This document shows, piece by piece, positions 32,201 through 39,329 of a stretch of DNA of 64,000 nucleotides (its first letter is position 1; the number at the start of each line of letters is the position of its first letter). This DNA comes from Ceratothoa steindachneri (taxonomy: Eukaryota; Arthropoda; Malacostraca; Isopoda; Cymothoidae), in contig OZ018324.1 in NCBI GenBank assembly GCA_963969495.1, positions 136,368,327 through 136,432,326 of the forward strand, given 5' to 3'. A program made the translations under genes and the position numbers. The notes beneath the pieces are model-generated. The model ran no database searches. It was given only the letters and a program-made list of their open reading frames with translations, and had not been told where the DNA came from.

Positions 32201-32221
32201 GCAGAAGCACTGTTCACCCAT
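5066..32221 (-). CDS. BTB/POZ and C2H2 zinc finger protein, complete 7-exon coding region
   Basis: Exons, in transcript order: 32221-32039, 30826-30737, 26274-26155, 18460-18294, 6667-6216, 5496-5375 and 5206-5066. Phases agree across all six introns and give 424 aa. Residues 1 to about 120 form a BTB/POZ dimerisation domain of the arthropod broad/tramtrack/abrupt type ([67 protein letters not shown]). Residues about 132-360 are a polar Ser/Pro/Lys-rich linker. Two C2H2 fingers follow, CKVCGKVF...HYQVH and CPVCKKVL...HLLTVH, with 12 residues between the Cys and His pairs in both. The family acts as sequence-specific transcription regulators in the nucleus, dimerising through BTB. Splice signals are canonical throughout. 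Which family member this is cannot be told from sequence alone. Alternative 3' exons with other fingers, common in this family, were not seen. Introns are packed with transposons. Confidence 0.92.
5375..5496 (-). CDS. BTB gene exon 6: first C2H2 finger
   Basis: 122 bp between acceptor cacattttttgtgcag and donor CAG/gttgga. Only the frame that needs one base from exon 5 is open. Encodes an acidic/Ser segment, then [19 protein letters not shown]. The second histidine of the finger lies in exon 7, so the finger is split by an intron. Confidence 0.92.
6216..6667 (-). CDS. BTB gene exon 5: long disordered linker
   Basis: 452 bp between acceptor cgttttccatcctag and donor GACG/gtaaag. Encodes about 150 residues rich in Ser, Pro, Gly, Asp and Lys ([18 protein letters not shown], then several SPxxGG-like and [11 protein letters not shown] stretches), typical of the region between BTB and fingers. 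It is much more GC-rich than the surrounding introns, which supports a coding role. Confidence 0.87.
6668..7254 (-). other. BTB intron 4, proximal part without identified feature
   Basis: About 590 bp of intron between exon 5 and the first I-like LINE fragment. Nothing recognisable. Confidence 0.5.
7255..7905 (-). mobile_element. I-like LINE fragment, endonuclease region
   Basis: DNA here aligns by eye with two separate stretches of the longer copy at 8.7-15.6 kb. The block gaagtgatcacta...gtcatcgac matches near 11865, and the block from about 7740 to 7905 (cctctaggcctag...gaagaccctcacggga) matches 14020-14080. On the minus strand it reads as degraded apurinic endonuclease, including [15 protein letters not shown] and [16 protein letters not shown]. 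Both ends are truncated. Confidence 0.75.
8240..8325 (+). repeat. Short interspersed repeat, copy 1
   Basis: The segment around taatacttcagtttagggg and gctgtttctgggctataat also occurs, inverted, at 15975-16080. Homology runs for about 80 bp and then fades. It is likely one end of a small non-autonomous element. Function unknown. Confidence 0.6.
8341..8481. mobile_element. Foldback element (palindromic MITE)
   Basis: Two inverted arms of about 64 bp (8341-8404 and 8413-8481) separated by about 8 bp. The outer end reads aatttttggcggaaatagcc on the left, and the complement of ctattgccgccaaaaatt on the right. The tip arms are ttatttcgataaacgtgc and gcacgtttatcgaaataa. Arms differ at a few positions only. 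No coding capacity. Confidence 0.8.
8907..9923 (-). pseudogene. RNase H domain and C-terminus of I-like LINE ORF2
   Basis: A 338-codon open frame, the longest in the window. It holds the four RNase H acidic residues in context: [30 protein letters not shown] and [21 protein letters not shown] is also clear. In LINEs this domain removes RNA from the cDNA hybrid during target-primed integration. The frame is intact, but it is separated from the upstream RT by frameshifts, so it is called a fragment of a dead element. Confidence 0.88.
10500..11170 (-). pseudogene. Reverse transcriptase domain of I-like LINE, frameshifted
   Basis: Minus-strand frames supply RT motifs in order: [67 protein letters not shown] and LYVDDLS. 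The first catalytic aspartate (FFDLEKAY) and the YVDD pair are retained. At least two frame changes are needed between 11170 and 10260, so no full-length polymerase can be made. Confidence 0.85.
12290..13790. repeat. 1.5-kb insertion built of dimeric ~145-bp tandem repeats, splitting the LINE
   Basis: The LINE reading stops near 12270 and resumes near 13800. Both edges carry a copy of the LINE stretch accgggtgta, so about 30-40 bp of LINE is duplicated. Inside, the motif ctcatcctcgagctagt recurs at 12729 and 13017 (288 bp apart), and ccgttacccggtgg at 12901 and 13202 (301 bp apart). Each is followed by a related ...aacttggt...aagttcaact block, so the unit is a dimer of about 145-bp monomers. 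The same family occurs inverted at 53040-53410. C runs of 11 lie at about 12530 and 13132. Confidence 0.65.
13800..15600 (-). mobile_element. I-like LINE, 5' part: ORF1 and start of ORF2
   Basis: This is the continuation of the 8.7-12.3 kb copy across the insertion. ORF1 runs from about 15487 downward, and the ORF2 endonuclease starts near 14050 with [17 protein letters not shown] and LAIFLQETM. It contains at least one frameshift (near 15150). A GC-rich 5' region extends to about 15600. Confidence 0.82.
14453..15487 (-). pseudogene. ORF1 (gag-like, CCHC knuckles) of I-like LINE
   Basis: Two frames, 15487-15155 and 15064-14453, together make about 310 residues. The second has [18 protein letters not shown], then [31 protein letters not shown] and [15 protein letters not shown]. 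These are zinc-knuckle-like motifs, the first lacking its second cysteine. I-type ORF1 proteins bind element RNA. The C-terminal tail is Ser/Pro/Ala-rich. A frameshift near 15150 separates the halves. Confidence 0.82.
15600..16280. other. AT-rich intron segment with a short interspersed repeat
   Basis: Mostly AT-rich with (TAA)-type low complexity from 16040 to 16200. The stretch 15975-16080 is the inverted copy of the repeat at 8240-8325 (shared gctgtttctgggcta core on the minus strand). No coding sequence. Confidence 0.55.
16287..17000 (-). mobile_element. Second copy of I-like LINE ORF1 region
   Basis: The minus-strand frame at 16604-16287 encodes [39 protein letters not shown] and [17 protein letters not shown]. 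These are clearly homologous to ORF1 of the copy at 14.4-15.5 kb. Upstream DNA to about 17000 matches the start of that ORF1 (blocks gttgcctttggccaacatg and ggtcaccttcggc). It is truncated at its 3' end before the knuckles. Confidence 0.82.
17000..18293. other. Intron segment, GC-rich then AT-rich, no gene
   Basis: 17000-17870 is GC-rich with short perfect palindromes (ctcccactgggag near 17427, tgcccaatgggca near 17380). It may be the 5' untranslated region of the adjacent LINE copy, but I cannot show this. 17870-18293 is ordinary AT-rich intron leading into exon 4. Confidence 0.4.
18294..18460 (-). CDS. BTB gene exon 4: linker
   Basis: 167 bp between acceptor acccttctttcccgcag and donor CAG/gtaatc, entering at phase 0 and leaving two bases. 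Encodes [17 protein letters not shown] through [10 protein letters not shown] recognise no family match. The call rests on the strong acceptor, the open frame in the only allowed phase, and the AG/G codon it forms with exon 5. An alternative donor 6 bp upstream (AAAAG/gttcag) keeps the same phase. Confidence 0.75.
18680..19740 (-). mobile_element. CR1-like LINE fragment
   Basis: On the minus strand the segment from 19740 down reads as the endonuclease-RT linker ([27 protein letters not shown]), then [15 protein letters not shown], then jumps to C-terminal RT/tail motifs ([17 protein letters not shown] and [18 protein letters not shown]). The core RT domain is missing and many stops are present. 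It is interrupted by the foldback element at 19264-19503. Confidence 0.72.
19264..19503. mobile_element. 240-bp foldback element inside the CR1-like fragment
   Basis: Two inverted arms of about 100 bp (19264-19362 and 19421-19503) begin and end with tactcgccgcag / ctgcggcgagta. They share aagcaccgtcacaggtgtcc and gccatatct. The LINE reading frame context (SGELVSD ... [10 protein letters not shown]) continues on either side, so it is a later insertion. No coding capacity. A C13 run sits in the left arm. Confidence 0.82.
19745..20321 (-). mobile_element. I-like LINE copy, 3' end (left of the DDE element)
   Basis: 20040-20321 matches 8965-9280 of the longer copy (gcccgagtaca, gccaagcagcc...aagagttaccc). 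19745-19930 is its 3' UTR, including a cttcgagtgtcgtaaaagacg block. The copy resumes at 24527 after the inserted transposon. Confidence 0.78.
20322..20325 (+). repeat. Target-site duplication TATA, left copy
   Basis: TATA lies immediately outside the GGGGCATTCC terminus. It is repeated at 24523-24526 on the other side. The uninterrupted LINE sequence (9283-9299) shows a single equivalent site. Confidence 0.75.
20326..24522 (+). mobile_element. 4.2-kb DNA transposon with ~480-bp inverted termini (Sola2-like, tentative)
   Basis: The ends are GGGGCATTCCATG and its complement. Inverted termini extend to about 20810 on the left and about 24050 on the right, with small indels between arms. Flanks are TATA/TATA, and the host LINE can be joined cleanly across the site. 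Inside is a plus-strand multi-exon transposase relic at 20926-23611. A 4-bp duplication and a 5'-GRG start are what I recall for Sola2 elements; assignment needs a database search. Kolobok and piggyBac are unlikely because the duplication is not TTAA. Confidence 0.85.
20926..23611 (+). pseudogene. DDE-type transposase relic with introns
   Basis: It belongs to a protein family widespread in arthropod genomes and linked to transposons. In order: a Lys-rich N-terminal region with a CARCRK motif (20926-21177); a putative intron from gtaagt at 21309 to ttttttacag before 21502; another putative intron from gtaagt near 21634 to tttttcag near 21822; [20 protein letters not shown] (about 22254-22315); [20 protein letters not shown] (22628-22687); a DG..GEYKN block after an acceptor near 22890; [19 protein letters not shown] (22970-23025); and a C-terminal KWVGRIL...[11 protein letters not shown] domain ending near 23611. 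Candidate catalytic residues are D in GDFFENY, D in DGCWGEYKN and E in EWHF. Several frameshifts and stops make it inactive. Confidence 0.8.
24527..25935 (-). mobile_element. I-like LINE copy, continuation right of the DDE element
   Basis: Degenerate match to 9285-10880 of the long copy in the same orientation. Shared blocks include ggtggatcgagtccacc (25220, compare 10105), the RNase H/RT spacer and the RT-proximal block near 25880 (ctccagatcaaagaacaccgt). Many frameshifts. It ends near 25935. Confidence 0.78.
25936..26154 (-). other. BTB intron 3, start
   Basis: Short unremarkable intron between exon 3 and the LINE copy. Confidence 0.5.
26155..26274 (-). CDS. BTB gene exon 3: end of BTB domain
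   Basis: 40 codons between acceptor ttctctgtccag and donor gtacgt, phase 0/0. Encodes [11 protein letters not shown] and [11 protein letters not shown], the C-terminal BTB helices, then a short Asn-rich stretch. An open frame on the plus strand covers the same DNA but is a shadow. Confidence 0.95.
26275..27090. other. BTB intron 2, distal part
   Basis: About 800 bp with no exon found. 26941-27003 (ggcataagtcgccgtaatca, ggcctaggct) resembles 8700-8757 next to the long I-like LINE, so it is probably an isolated LINE 3'-end remnant. Confidence 0.5.
27100..27803 (+). repeat. Purine-rich ~26-bp minisatellite, left block
   Basis: About 27 imperfect copies of a unit close to gtgtggtggagttaggggga plus gtgaaa or gtgagaat. 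The plus strand is almost free of C. Units vary by short indels. The array is interrupted by a CR1-like LINE and resumes at 29706. Confidence 0.93.
27806..29705 (-). mobile_element. CR1-like LINE inserted in the minisatellite, internally deleted
   Basis: The minus strand reads, from 29705: [14 protein letters not shown] (end of endonuclease), [20 protein letters not shown], then directly [113 protein letters not shown] and [15 protein letters not shown]. The RT N-terminal part between the linker and DFSKAFD is missing, so this is an internally deleted copy. The 3' end (left) carries a ...attatgttatgt microsatellite tail typical of CR1/L2 elements. Close relatives lie at 40.8-42.3 kb. Confidence 0.88.
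28144..29235 (-). pseudogene. Reverse transcriptase region of CR1-like LINE
   Basis: Three frames (29161-28949, 28992-28639, 28697-28144) cover RT motifs from DFSKAFD to the C-terminal thumb/tail. The catalytic pair is seen as LADD in the context FF(G/A)...LADDTKL, with a frameshift just before it. Non-functional. Confidence 0.85.
29706..30180 (+). repeat. Purine-rich ~26-bp minisatellite, right block
   Basis: Continuation of the array at 27100-27803 after the LINE insertion, with about 18 more units (gaatgtgtggtggagttagg core). Two neighbouring units near 29760 and 29785 are nearly identical. Confidence 0.93.
30181..30580 (+). repeat. Interspersed repeat sharing a cggcgactag block
   Basis: The order of short blocks (ggggccg, cagcagagt, gcaaaaggata, ggcgactagcc) also occurs inverted at about 46385-46600. 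It is probably a degenerate 3' end of a LINE or a SINE. Homology is patchy. Confidence 0.45.
30737..30826 (-). CDS. BTB gene exon 2: middle of BTB domain
   Basis: 30 codons between acceptor cccccatcccccag and donor gtgagg, phase 0/0. Encodes [20 protein letters not shown] and [10 protein letters not shown], the conserved helix-strand block of arthropod BTB domains. The 4.46-kb intron that follows holds the minisatellite and a CR1-like LINE. Confidence 0.95.
31110..31440 (+). repeat. SINE body, headless copy in BTB intron 1
   Basis: Matches 60850-61165 in the same orientation. Shared blocks are tatccacatacctctgacgc / tatccgcatgcctctgaggc, gaaggttccac and gaggaccggacccctggt-like sequence. The tRNA-related head seen at 60690 is absent here, so it is 5' truncated. 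Confidence 0.72.
32039..32221 (-). CDS. BTB gene exon 1: start codon and first half of BTB domain
   Basis: 61 codons from ATG at 32221, with donor gtgggt. Encodes [27 protein letters not shown] and [19 protein letters not shown]. The start is chosen because BTB proteins of this class begin within a few residues of FCLRWNN. Untranslated upstream exons may exist but cannot be seen. Confidence 0.95.
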
Positions 32222-34130
32222 GCTAAATAGTGGCAGCCGGTTGTGAATGGGTAATTAAAAATAAACTGACAAAACGATAGTTGACATAAGTGCTGAAAGA
32301 TAAAATAAACCAAATAAATAATGGAACTAAATATGGCAAGGTTTATGTCCATTTTTAAGTGTTGATTTAAGGAAGGGAACTGATGTAATTAATTGGGAAA
32401 GGAAGGGGAAAGATACTGAAGAAAAAAATATAATTGAAAACAAGCAATGAAAAAAATTGATATAAACAAGAACTACCACAGCAAAAGCAAGCTTCACTGG
32501 TTAAAAAGGGAGAAGGGAGGCATTTCAAAACTTCAAGGGAGAAAGAAGTCAGTTTAAAGAGAAAATTCAAAAGCGGTAAGCAGTTGAAATTTGCTTCCTG
32601 AACATAGGAAATGGGAGGTAAAGATATATGGATAGATTGACATTGCTAAAAAGGTACAAATTTAGATTCTGCCTCTTTGTGCATTAATGAAGGTTAGGCG
32701 CGCACTAAAATTACCAGCAAAATCTGCCCTATGGGCTTCTTTTTTTTTTTTTACTAGACCTGCGGCGCTTGTTCGCTTTGCTCACAAAATTAAGAAAGTT
32801 TCTTTTTTATTTCACAATACATTCAAAATTGGTGTGGAAGAAAAAAATCCTGTTCATTTGTTTTGCCAAATGGACACAAACACAAACGCGATATGATCAT
32901 TATAATATGTATTTTGAGGCAGTCAGGGCAAAGCAATGCATTTCCGTCGCTCGCTCCGGAAATAAGTTAGTGAAACCTGCGATGACATACAAATTCTCTA
33001 TATGCATCAATCGTGTTGGGCGTGGGGGGGGGGGGGGGATTGTGATACCTAAAGACCCATCTCCAGCTTTGAGCCAGGACAAGCTGTGGGTGGCAGCGCT
33101 AGGCTAAACCGAGTGACAAAATCTACACCACTCAACTCTCCAACCTCGCAGATAACACAATGCCAACTGCACAGGAATAGCTTGTTGAGGAGAACCTAGC
33201 GATGACAACTGTAAATAAGGTACGAGGTGTGGTGATGAAGCCAAGTTATGAAAATGACAAGACAGCAATCTATACCTTCCAAAATTCTCCCTCTACCGCA
33301 GCATCTCACTCATACTCGGGGTACACCCAAGGATGGAAAGCCAAGAAAACAGCACAAATAAGTGAATGAACATAAAGAGGGATACATTATTCATATTGCA
33401 TGCCTCGCGTTTCCCCATTCTCTGGGCCTAAAATGGGTTTAAATTCGTAATTTTGAGTGGCTATGGTTTCTTTCTACGAACTTGTTTCTGAAGAGTTGAA
33501 TTACGAGTAGTTCCCATTACTCTGAGTGAGAGTAATAGAGTACTCCTTCTCATGTTTCGAGTCGAAGCCCAATCCAAAAGCACTTCTATCTTGCAAAGAT
33601 GGGGGTAATAGAAGGACCAAGGGAGAGAAATCGGCGGCCATCAACCATGGCAAGGGTGTTCAGTGAGCCAGAGACGGGGAGGCATTCATGATGGAGCAAC
33701 GGATAACTTGCAGCATCAAGAAAGCCAGGTAGGGCAGTCAGCCCGACATTATAGGTGAGGTTCGGATGACGGAGTCCTTATACTCATTGGGTCAGATTGT
33801 TCGCATGACATTGGATAATCACATCACATATTGGTGACTATTGAACTGGGGCAGAGGCTCGCAATTAATTTTTACAATTATTTGTTTGAATATATTTGTG
33901 ACTATATCTCCTTCCCCAACTAGGGTCATATCAACATCAGCCCCCTCCCTGACACACCAAACGGGTAGGCGGAGTTATTCTTGGGTTGATTTTCGATCTC
34001 CAGCTCGACGAGTAAGCGCCATTAATATAAGAGGGCCTATATTTCGTTTTCCACGATTTTGTTTAGTAATATATGATAGAATCACAAGATAATAGTGAAA
34101 TATGATAATTTTTTTTCAATATGTACTGAT
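32222..34130. other. Region upstream of the BTB start codon, no feature identified
   Basis: About 1.9 kb that should hold the BTB 5' UTR and/or promoter or a 5' intron. I see no TATA box or first exon I can defend. A G15 run lies at about 33024-33038. Confidence 0.5.
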
Positions 34131-34131
34131 G

Positions 34132-34582
34132 CTAAAATATAATGAAATACATGGGAGCAGAAGATATCAAAGTAAAACAAAATTTTAAGATACATTTTCA
34201 TCTTATGAGTTTGGTTAAAAGACACTAGCTTTCAATTTTAGCAAGTTAAACTTTTAATTTCCAAGGAGGATCCAAGCCTCTTCCACAAATTGAGGGGTTC
34301 AAAAATTTCCAGAGTCAATTATTGTGCAAAAAATTAAAGCAAAAACAATTATTGTTTTTAAGAAGAAAAAGACTGGCAATGAAGGTAAAAAAATGTGTAT
34401 AATTAGCAGTTTTAAATTGCGATTGAATACCCTCTGTACCTTGTACTGCTCCTAAAATATGAAATACATAGGAATAGAATATAATGAAGTAAAACCGAAT
34501 TTTAAGATATCATTTCATCTTATGAGATTGGTCAAAAGACATTACCATTCAGTTTTATGAGCAAGTTAAATTTTTAGTTCCA
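34132..34582 (+). repeat. Direct repeat, two ~130-bp copies 315 bp apart
   Basis: The first copy, 34132-34262, and the second, 34447-34582, share aaaatatgaaatacat...gaattttaagatatcatttcatcttatgag...ttggtcaaaagacat...gcaagttaaa with scattered differences. Identity unknown. Confidence 0.75.
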
Positions 34583-34689
34583 ATTTAAACTATTCAATTC
34601 ATTTTAAATATATATAATATTATTGCTTATTGAATCTTTTTTTGATCCAGTTAACTTAAAATCAAGTTTTTTCATCGGCACGGCAGTGA

Positions 34690-35260
34690 ACTACGCATCC
34701 CTACCCTAGGTACAAACCATAACTAATAAACACCAACACAAGCTGCAAACAGTGCAAATTGGTGCCATCCAAATCTCAACTGGCTGCCCAAAAAACACCC
34801 ATATCCTGAAACAAAAACCATCCTAATCAACAACCACCTAAACATGATAGGCACACACTTGTTCAGTAGACTTCTATGTCCCTCACCCCCATTCCCCATC
34901 CACACACCCAAGAACCAGAGCACTATAAAATGCATACACACCCACTTTACCCAAAAAATCAGGTGCAAAACACCCTAATCCAAAGCAGGCCCAACCCTAT
35001 ATCCACAAATGTGAAGCAACCCTAGATCGAACCAGAGTTTCACAGGCCCACTTACAATCAGGACACCACCCTACCCTAAATGAATGCAAAAACAATTGAT
35101 CCCAACACTACCTTCCCTTCTTCCATTATTGCCACCTCCCATCAACCTGAAAACACTGCCTATACCATCCTTATCATGCACCTCTTTTGACTATCTCAGA
35201 ACCTCTCTCAATATAGCCTCTCAAGGAAACCTCTGGACAAGACCAGATACCAATTAAGTA
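34690..35260 (+). mobile_element. Jockey-type LINE fragment, RT C-terminal region
   Basis: The plus strand reads KLQTVQIGAIQISTGCPKNT, HLFSRLLCPSPPFPIHTP and, near 35225, SQGNLWTRPD. These match the LQ..QN.ALRI.TGC ... HLF ... LW..P series found after the RT domain in Jockey-like LINEs. Many stops. Only the 3' end is present. Confidence 0.7.
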
Positions 35261-35289
35261 ATTAAAGCAATAAAATATACTTTGAACAA

Positions 35290-36270
35290 TGAAAGTACAT
35301 ATTAATACTTTGTAGACTTCCCTTTAGCAAGTTTAGACTTTAAGAGCTGCAACTCACATAGGCATAGAATTAATAAATTCTGAGGTTACAGCATACATAG
35401 AATTTCCATCCATGTTTCGTATATAAATCATTCAGCAATTTATGACTGTGTTTCTAGTTTGGGGAAGTTTTTTGTAAAGTCTTGTCCTGTGTTCCCCACA
35501 CATTCTAATGGGTTCGTATCAGGAAATTGACTTAGCTAAGTTGTTTTATGCTGCTTTTGGTCCTCCTATTTTCTCCTTATTGCAGTACAAAAGGGAGCCC
35601 CATCTTCCATGAATAAATGACTATTTTTCAAGTTGACCATTTGAAAACATTGTTAGAAATCCCTCTTAAAGAATGGAAATGTATTTTTCTGAATTGATAT
35701 TGCCAACACTTAACCAACTTTGATCTTCCATCATTCCAAATTGCTCCCCATACCATAATAGAAAAGCCACCATTTTCGCAGTTAGTTGTAACCTGTTTAT
35801 GTCATTAATCAGAATAAATTCTACTGTGCCTAAATTCCACACTCCACAGTCTTGTCACTGATTCCTCTGCTTAATATTGGTCATAGTTAAAAGAAGGTTC
35901 CTCCTGGCTGCACATCCATAATATGCAAGAGTGTGTAGGGAATTTACTGCTGTTCTTGAGTTGATTTGGAATCTTTCTGCTAATTCAAAAGCTTTTAATC
36001 AAGGGTTGCACTCAATGGATCTTCGAACAGAACAAAGACATCTTTCAGAAGGCCCAAGAAGACCAGATCATGACTCAGTTGATGTTTTACCCTTTTCTTT
36101 AAAATGGATATAATTCTGTCAACAGAAGAAAAGTGTACTCAGAGATTCCTAGCAATTTGCCTTCGAGACAGTCTACCCTCAGATTGACCAATAAGCCATC
36201 ATTTTTGAAAATCTGAAATTTCCTTGGAATTTTGCTTTCTAAGAATGTTTAATAATTAAAATATTAGACT
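35290..36270 (-). pseudogene. Tc1-like transposase relic 1
   Basis: Minus strand, from 36240: helix-turn-helix (KEISDFQKWLIGQSEGRLSR, RQIARNL), then GGFSIMVWGAIWNDGRSKLV near 35760 and NSEKYISIL. Further on come (F)IHGRWGSLLY for the usual FQQDNAP block and, near 35500, a PDTNPLECVG-like stretch for SPDLNPIE. Many frameshifts. Tc1 elements move by a DDE transposase with TA targets; terminal repeats were not resolved. Confidence 0.72.
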
Positions 36271-36414
36271 GTAAAACAGGAAACAAACCCTACAGAATGC
36301 TTGAAGTAAACCATTACAAATTCTGCGCAGAAAAAGAAAAGCTTTTTACGAAATGATGCAATATATTCTCATGCAAATTTGTACACAAATAAAACAATAT
36401 ATATAGCTGCAAAA

Positions 36415-37790
36415 TCATTCAAAATGGCCATCATCTGCCTTCATGACCTTTTCTAGGTGTGACCTGAACTGGTTGCATGCCATGGTTAGGGTGTCTTTGT
36501 CAATGGATGACATTACCATCCCAATGGCAGCCCTTAGATCCTAGAGTGTTGCCACACCCAAAATAATATAGGGGGGTTGTATTCAGGAGAGCTGGGTGTG
36601 ACTTTGCCCGCTGGCTCTGATGCGACTGCGACTCTATTTTTGGCCCCCCAGTGCGACATGTGACTGTGACTTTTTTTCCAGCTGTGACTCTGCTAAATTA
36701 AAAAAATAAACTTTAGTGCAATAATAGAAACAAGCTTTTATAAGGCAGAAAAACAAATTTATTTATTTATTTATTTATTTTTGTTAAAACACAGCCTAAA
36801 CTAATATCTATCTCATCCTCCTCCTCCTCCTCCTCCTCCATGTCCTCCTGGCCCATCTTCTCTTCCAGGAGGTCCATGTTCCCTTTAAGGAACACAAGCT
36901 CTTCAAAGTTACCTCATCCAGGGAGGACATCCCCGGCCATGCTTAATAGCCTCTCCACAGCTGCAGAGCTGGGGAGGTGGCTATTTCTTTCAAAACAGTC
37001 ACCTTTGTTCCTGTCCAAAGTCGCGGAAAATTTGTGGTGCAACTTTGCTTAGTCTGACTTTTTCAAAACATTTGCGACTTCAAAATTCATAGTGTACTCA
37101 TTGCTGCAATGACCAGCTCTGCTGGGCAGCCACAAGTTTAGGGACCAGTGGTATGGAACATTGTTGAGCAACCATACCTAGTATTCAGGAGCAGAGCCCT
37201 GATAAAAAATATGAGGCCATCCCACAGTTATTTGGTCCATCTAAGGCTTAACTAGTCTCCATTACCTCAATGTAAAGGGCTGCATTGACCTTGATGTCCT
37301 AAGGGAAGATGTGAGGAGGCAAAACATGGTCCTGGCTGCTGACCATGCCCTAAAACGATCAAAGAGGTGAGAACTTTGCTGTAAATTACTGCAGCTACTT
37401 CTGATGGGTAGTGGCACAGCCAGCAATGATTCTGTTGGTTTGCCTTTCTGTCTTGTGCAAAAAATTTCTTGGCTGAGAAGAAATGACAAAGGCTGGTGCC
37501 ATAATGCTCGACTTCATTGGAGTGCTTGTGCCTCTTCAGCACCTACGAGTGGTAGCCCAGGTCCTAGTGCACTGTTCTGTGGGTGGTTGCCTTGACAAGT
37601 TTTTCCATGGACTGACCAGGGTCATTGGATATCTTCTGCCTGCCATTGACAACAAATTTCTCATTTCTGGTGGTATCAGATTAATGCTTGTGACACTGTC
37701 ATTCGATGGTAACTTCATCCTTAATCTCTGCCTTGTCATACTTCCTTCCATTTCACTTGGTAAGCAAGGTTCCCCTGGTAGTTAAAAAAT
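36415..37790 (-). pseudogene. Tc1-like transposase relic 2, split by a hAT fragment
   Basis: Minus strand, from 37780: NLIPPEMRNLLSMAGRR, then the middle (WSAARTMFCL / VSSQDHVLPPHIFP) near 37300, matching the conserved VMVWGVVSS.G.VMPP.FF block. After the interruption come SPEYNPP near 36590 and the C-terminal MSSIDKDTLTMACNQFRSHL, EKVMKADDGHFE. The interruption at about 36591-37090 carries an unrelated transposase piece. Inactive. Confidence 0.72.
36591..37090 (-). mobile_element. hAT transposon fragment nested in the Tc1 relic
   Basis: The minus strand near 36985-36920 reads LPSSAAVERLLSMAGDVL. This is the hallmark of the hAT transposase C-terminal dimerisation region (LP.SSA.VER.FS), followed by a Glu-rich run and a stop. 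Flanking Tc1 homology stops and restarts around it. Exact ends and an 8-bp duplication were not resolved. Confidence 0.72.
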
Positions 37791-39325
37791 TACAATCTCC
37801 ACGCTTCTATTGGCATGGAGGGCTGTGAGTATGGCATACTGTTTTTCGATTTTAGCTGTCATTTTCAGCAAAAAATATGCATGAAAGCTAAACTCTTACT
37901 TAGCATATCCAAGGTCAAGTAACCTACATTGGTGATATATTTAGCCTTTAGGCATACTTTCAACTTTGTATCAATTTACCAGACATAAGCCATAGTTATA
38001 ATAATGAGAAAAAATATGAGTAAAAACATTTTATAAAACTGTGGGCATCTATTTCCTGCTTGCTTGTCTCTGTAAATCACCTCATTAGCAATGCCATTAG
38101 CCCATCATAAAACTATTATGAATCTACAGTGAAAAAGCTGCTTTTTCAAAATATTCATTGCTTCTAAATGTTTTTGTAGTGAAAAAGTGATCAAGCTACC
38201 AAAAGGAAAGGTGTTATTTTCATTCCTGATTAGTAAATTGTTGAATGAAAAGCTGATTAGGTTTCTGAGATGTCTTTGATGTAGATCCTCTCCAAATACT
38301 GCTTTTCCTGTATCATTATCAAGAACATTTGGTCTTTCTGATTGATGCCAATTGGGGAAACCATAATTACCTTTCAAACCACATTTGCAAATAATCACTC
38401 TATCAGGATACACACTATGAAGTGTTATTCCTTTTGAGTTTTGCCTTTACAAAATATAAAAAGCATTCAATGTCAAATATAGTAATTGAAATTCTTCATT
38501 ATCCATGGGTTATCTGACAACAAAATAATAACATCAAACAGTGAAACATCCACAATAATCCACTTGCTCCACAGTAAAAGTGGGTTAAAAATAAAAATAT
38601 GTTTAAGATGAAATATATGGTACAATGAAAAGCGAGATGGAAGCTGCCTTAAAAACTGAAATGATTGTTTTAAGTACTTTTCTTTTTTCACAAAATAGGA
38701 GGGGGTGAGGTGTAGATTGATGCAAGTGCATCCCACTCAAGGAAACTGATCATTATCAAGTAGAAAAAAGAGGGGGGGGGAATGGAAGAAATAAAGTGTA
38801 ATTACATAAAAAAAGAGAAGAGTGGAAGAGATTATTTACGAAGAGCTAGGGACTTTCAGCCAAGTTCTCTGAGTCAAGGTAGGAAGAAAAAAAATGAGAA
38901 GTGGCAATGGAGGATGGAATACAGGGGGGGTGGGCATTCAGTGAAAAGTGGCGGGGAGACAATAAAAAAATCTGTATAAATATGAATGGTGATAAGGGAT
39001 AAAGAAAAAATATAGTATAGAAAGCCTCAACAACCATAAATAATACTGTGGGCAAGGAAAATTCTAACCATTCTAAAAAAGTAGGACTTTGAACACTCTT
39101 GTAAAGACCAATTTAAAATATGTATTTTTGTATTCATGTTTCATAGAGCAAATCTCTCCTTTTAGCATTCTTTGGTATATCAACCATGTTTTAATTACTC
39201 ATAACTAATTGTTTGTGAAAATATACTTTCCAATAATGTAAAATGGTTTAAGATTCAAGAAATAATAATGATAGCACTTAGTGTTTGATTTGTTTAATTA
39301 CTTCTAGATTTGGGGAGGCTGAGAA
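37791..39325. other. 1.5-kb AT-rich interval, no identified gene
   Basis: Contains an unexplained 102-codon minus-strand frame at 38413-38105 (see findings) and purine-rich low complexity near 38760-38950. No homology recognised. Confidence 0.5.
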
Positions 39326-39329
39326 GAGA

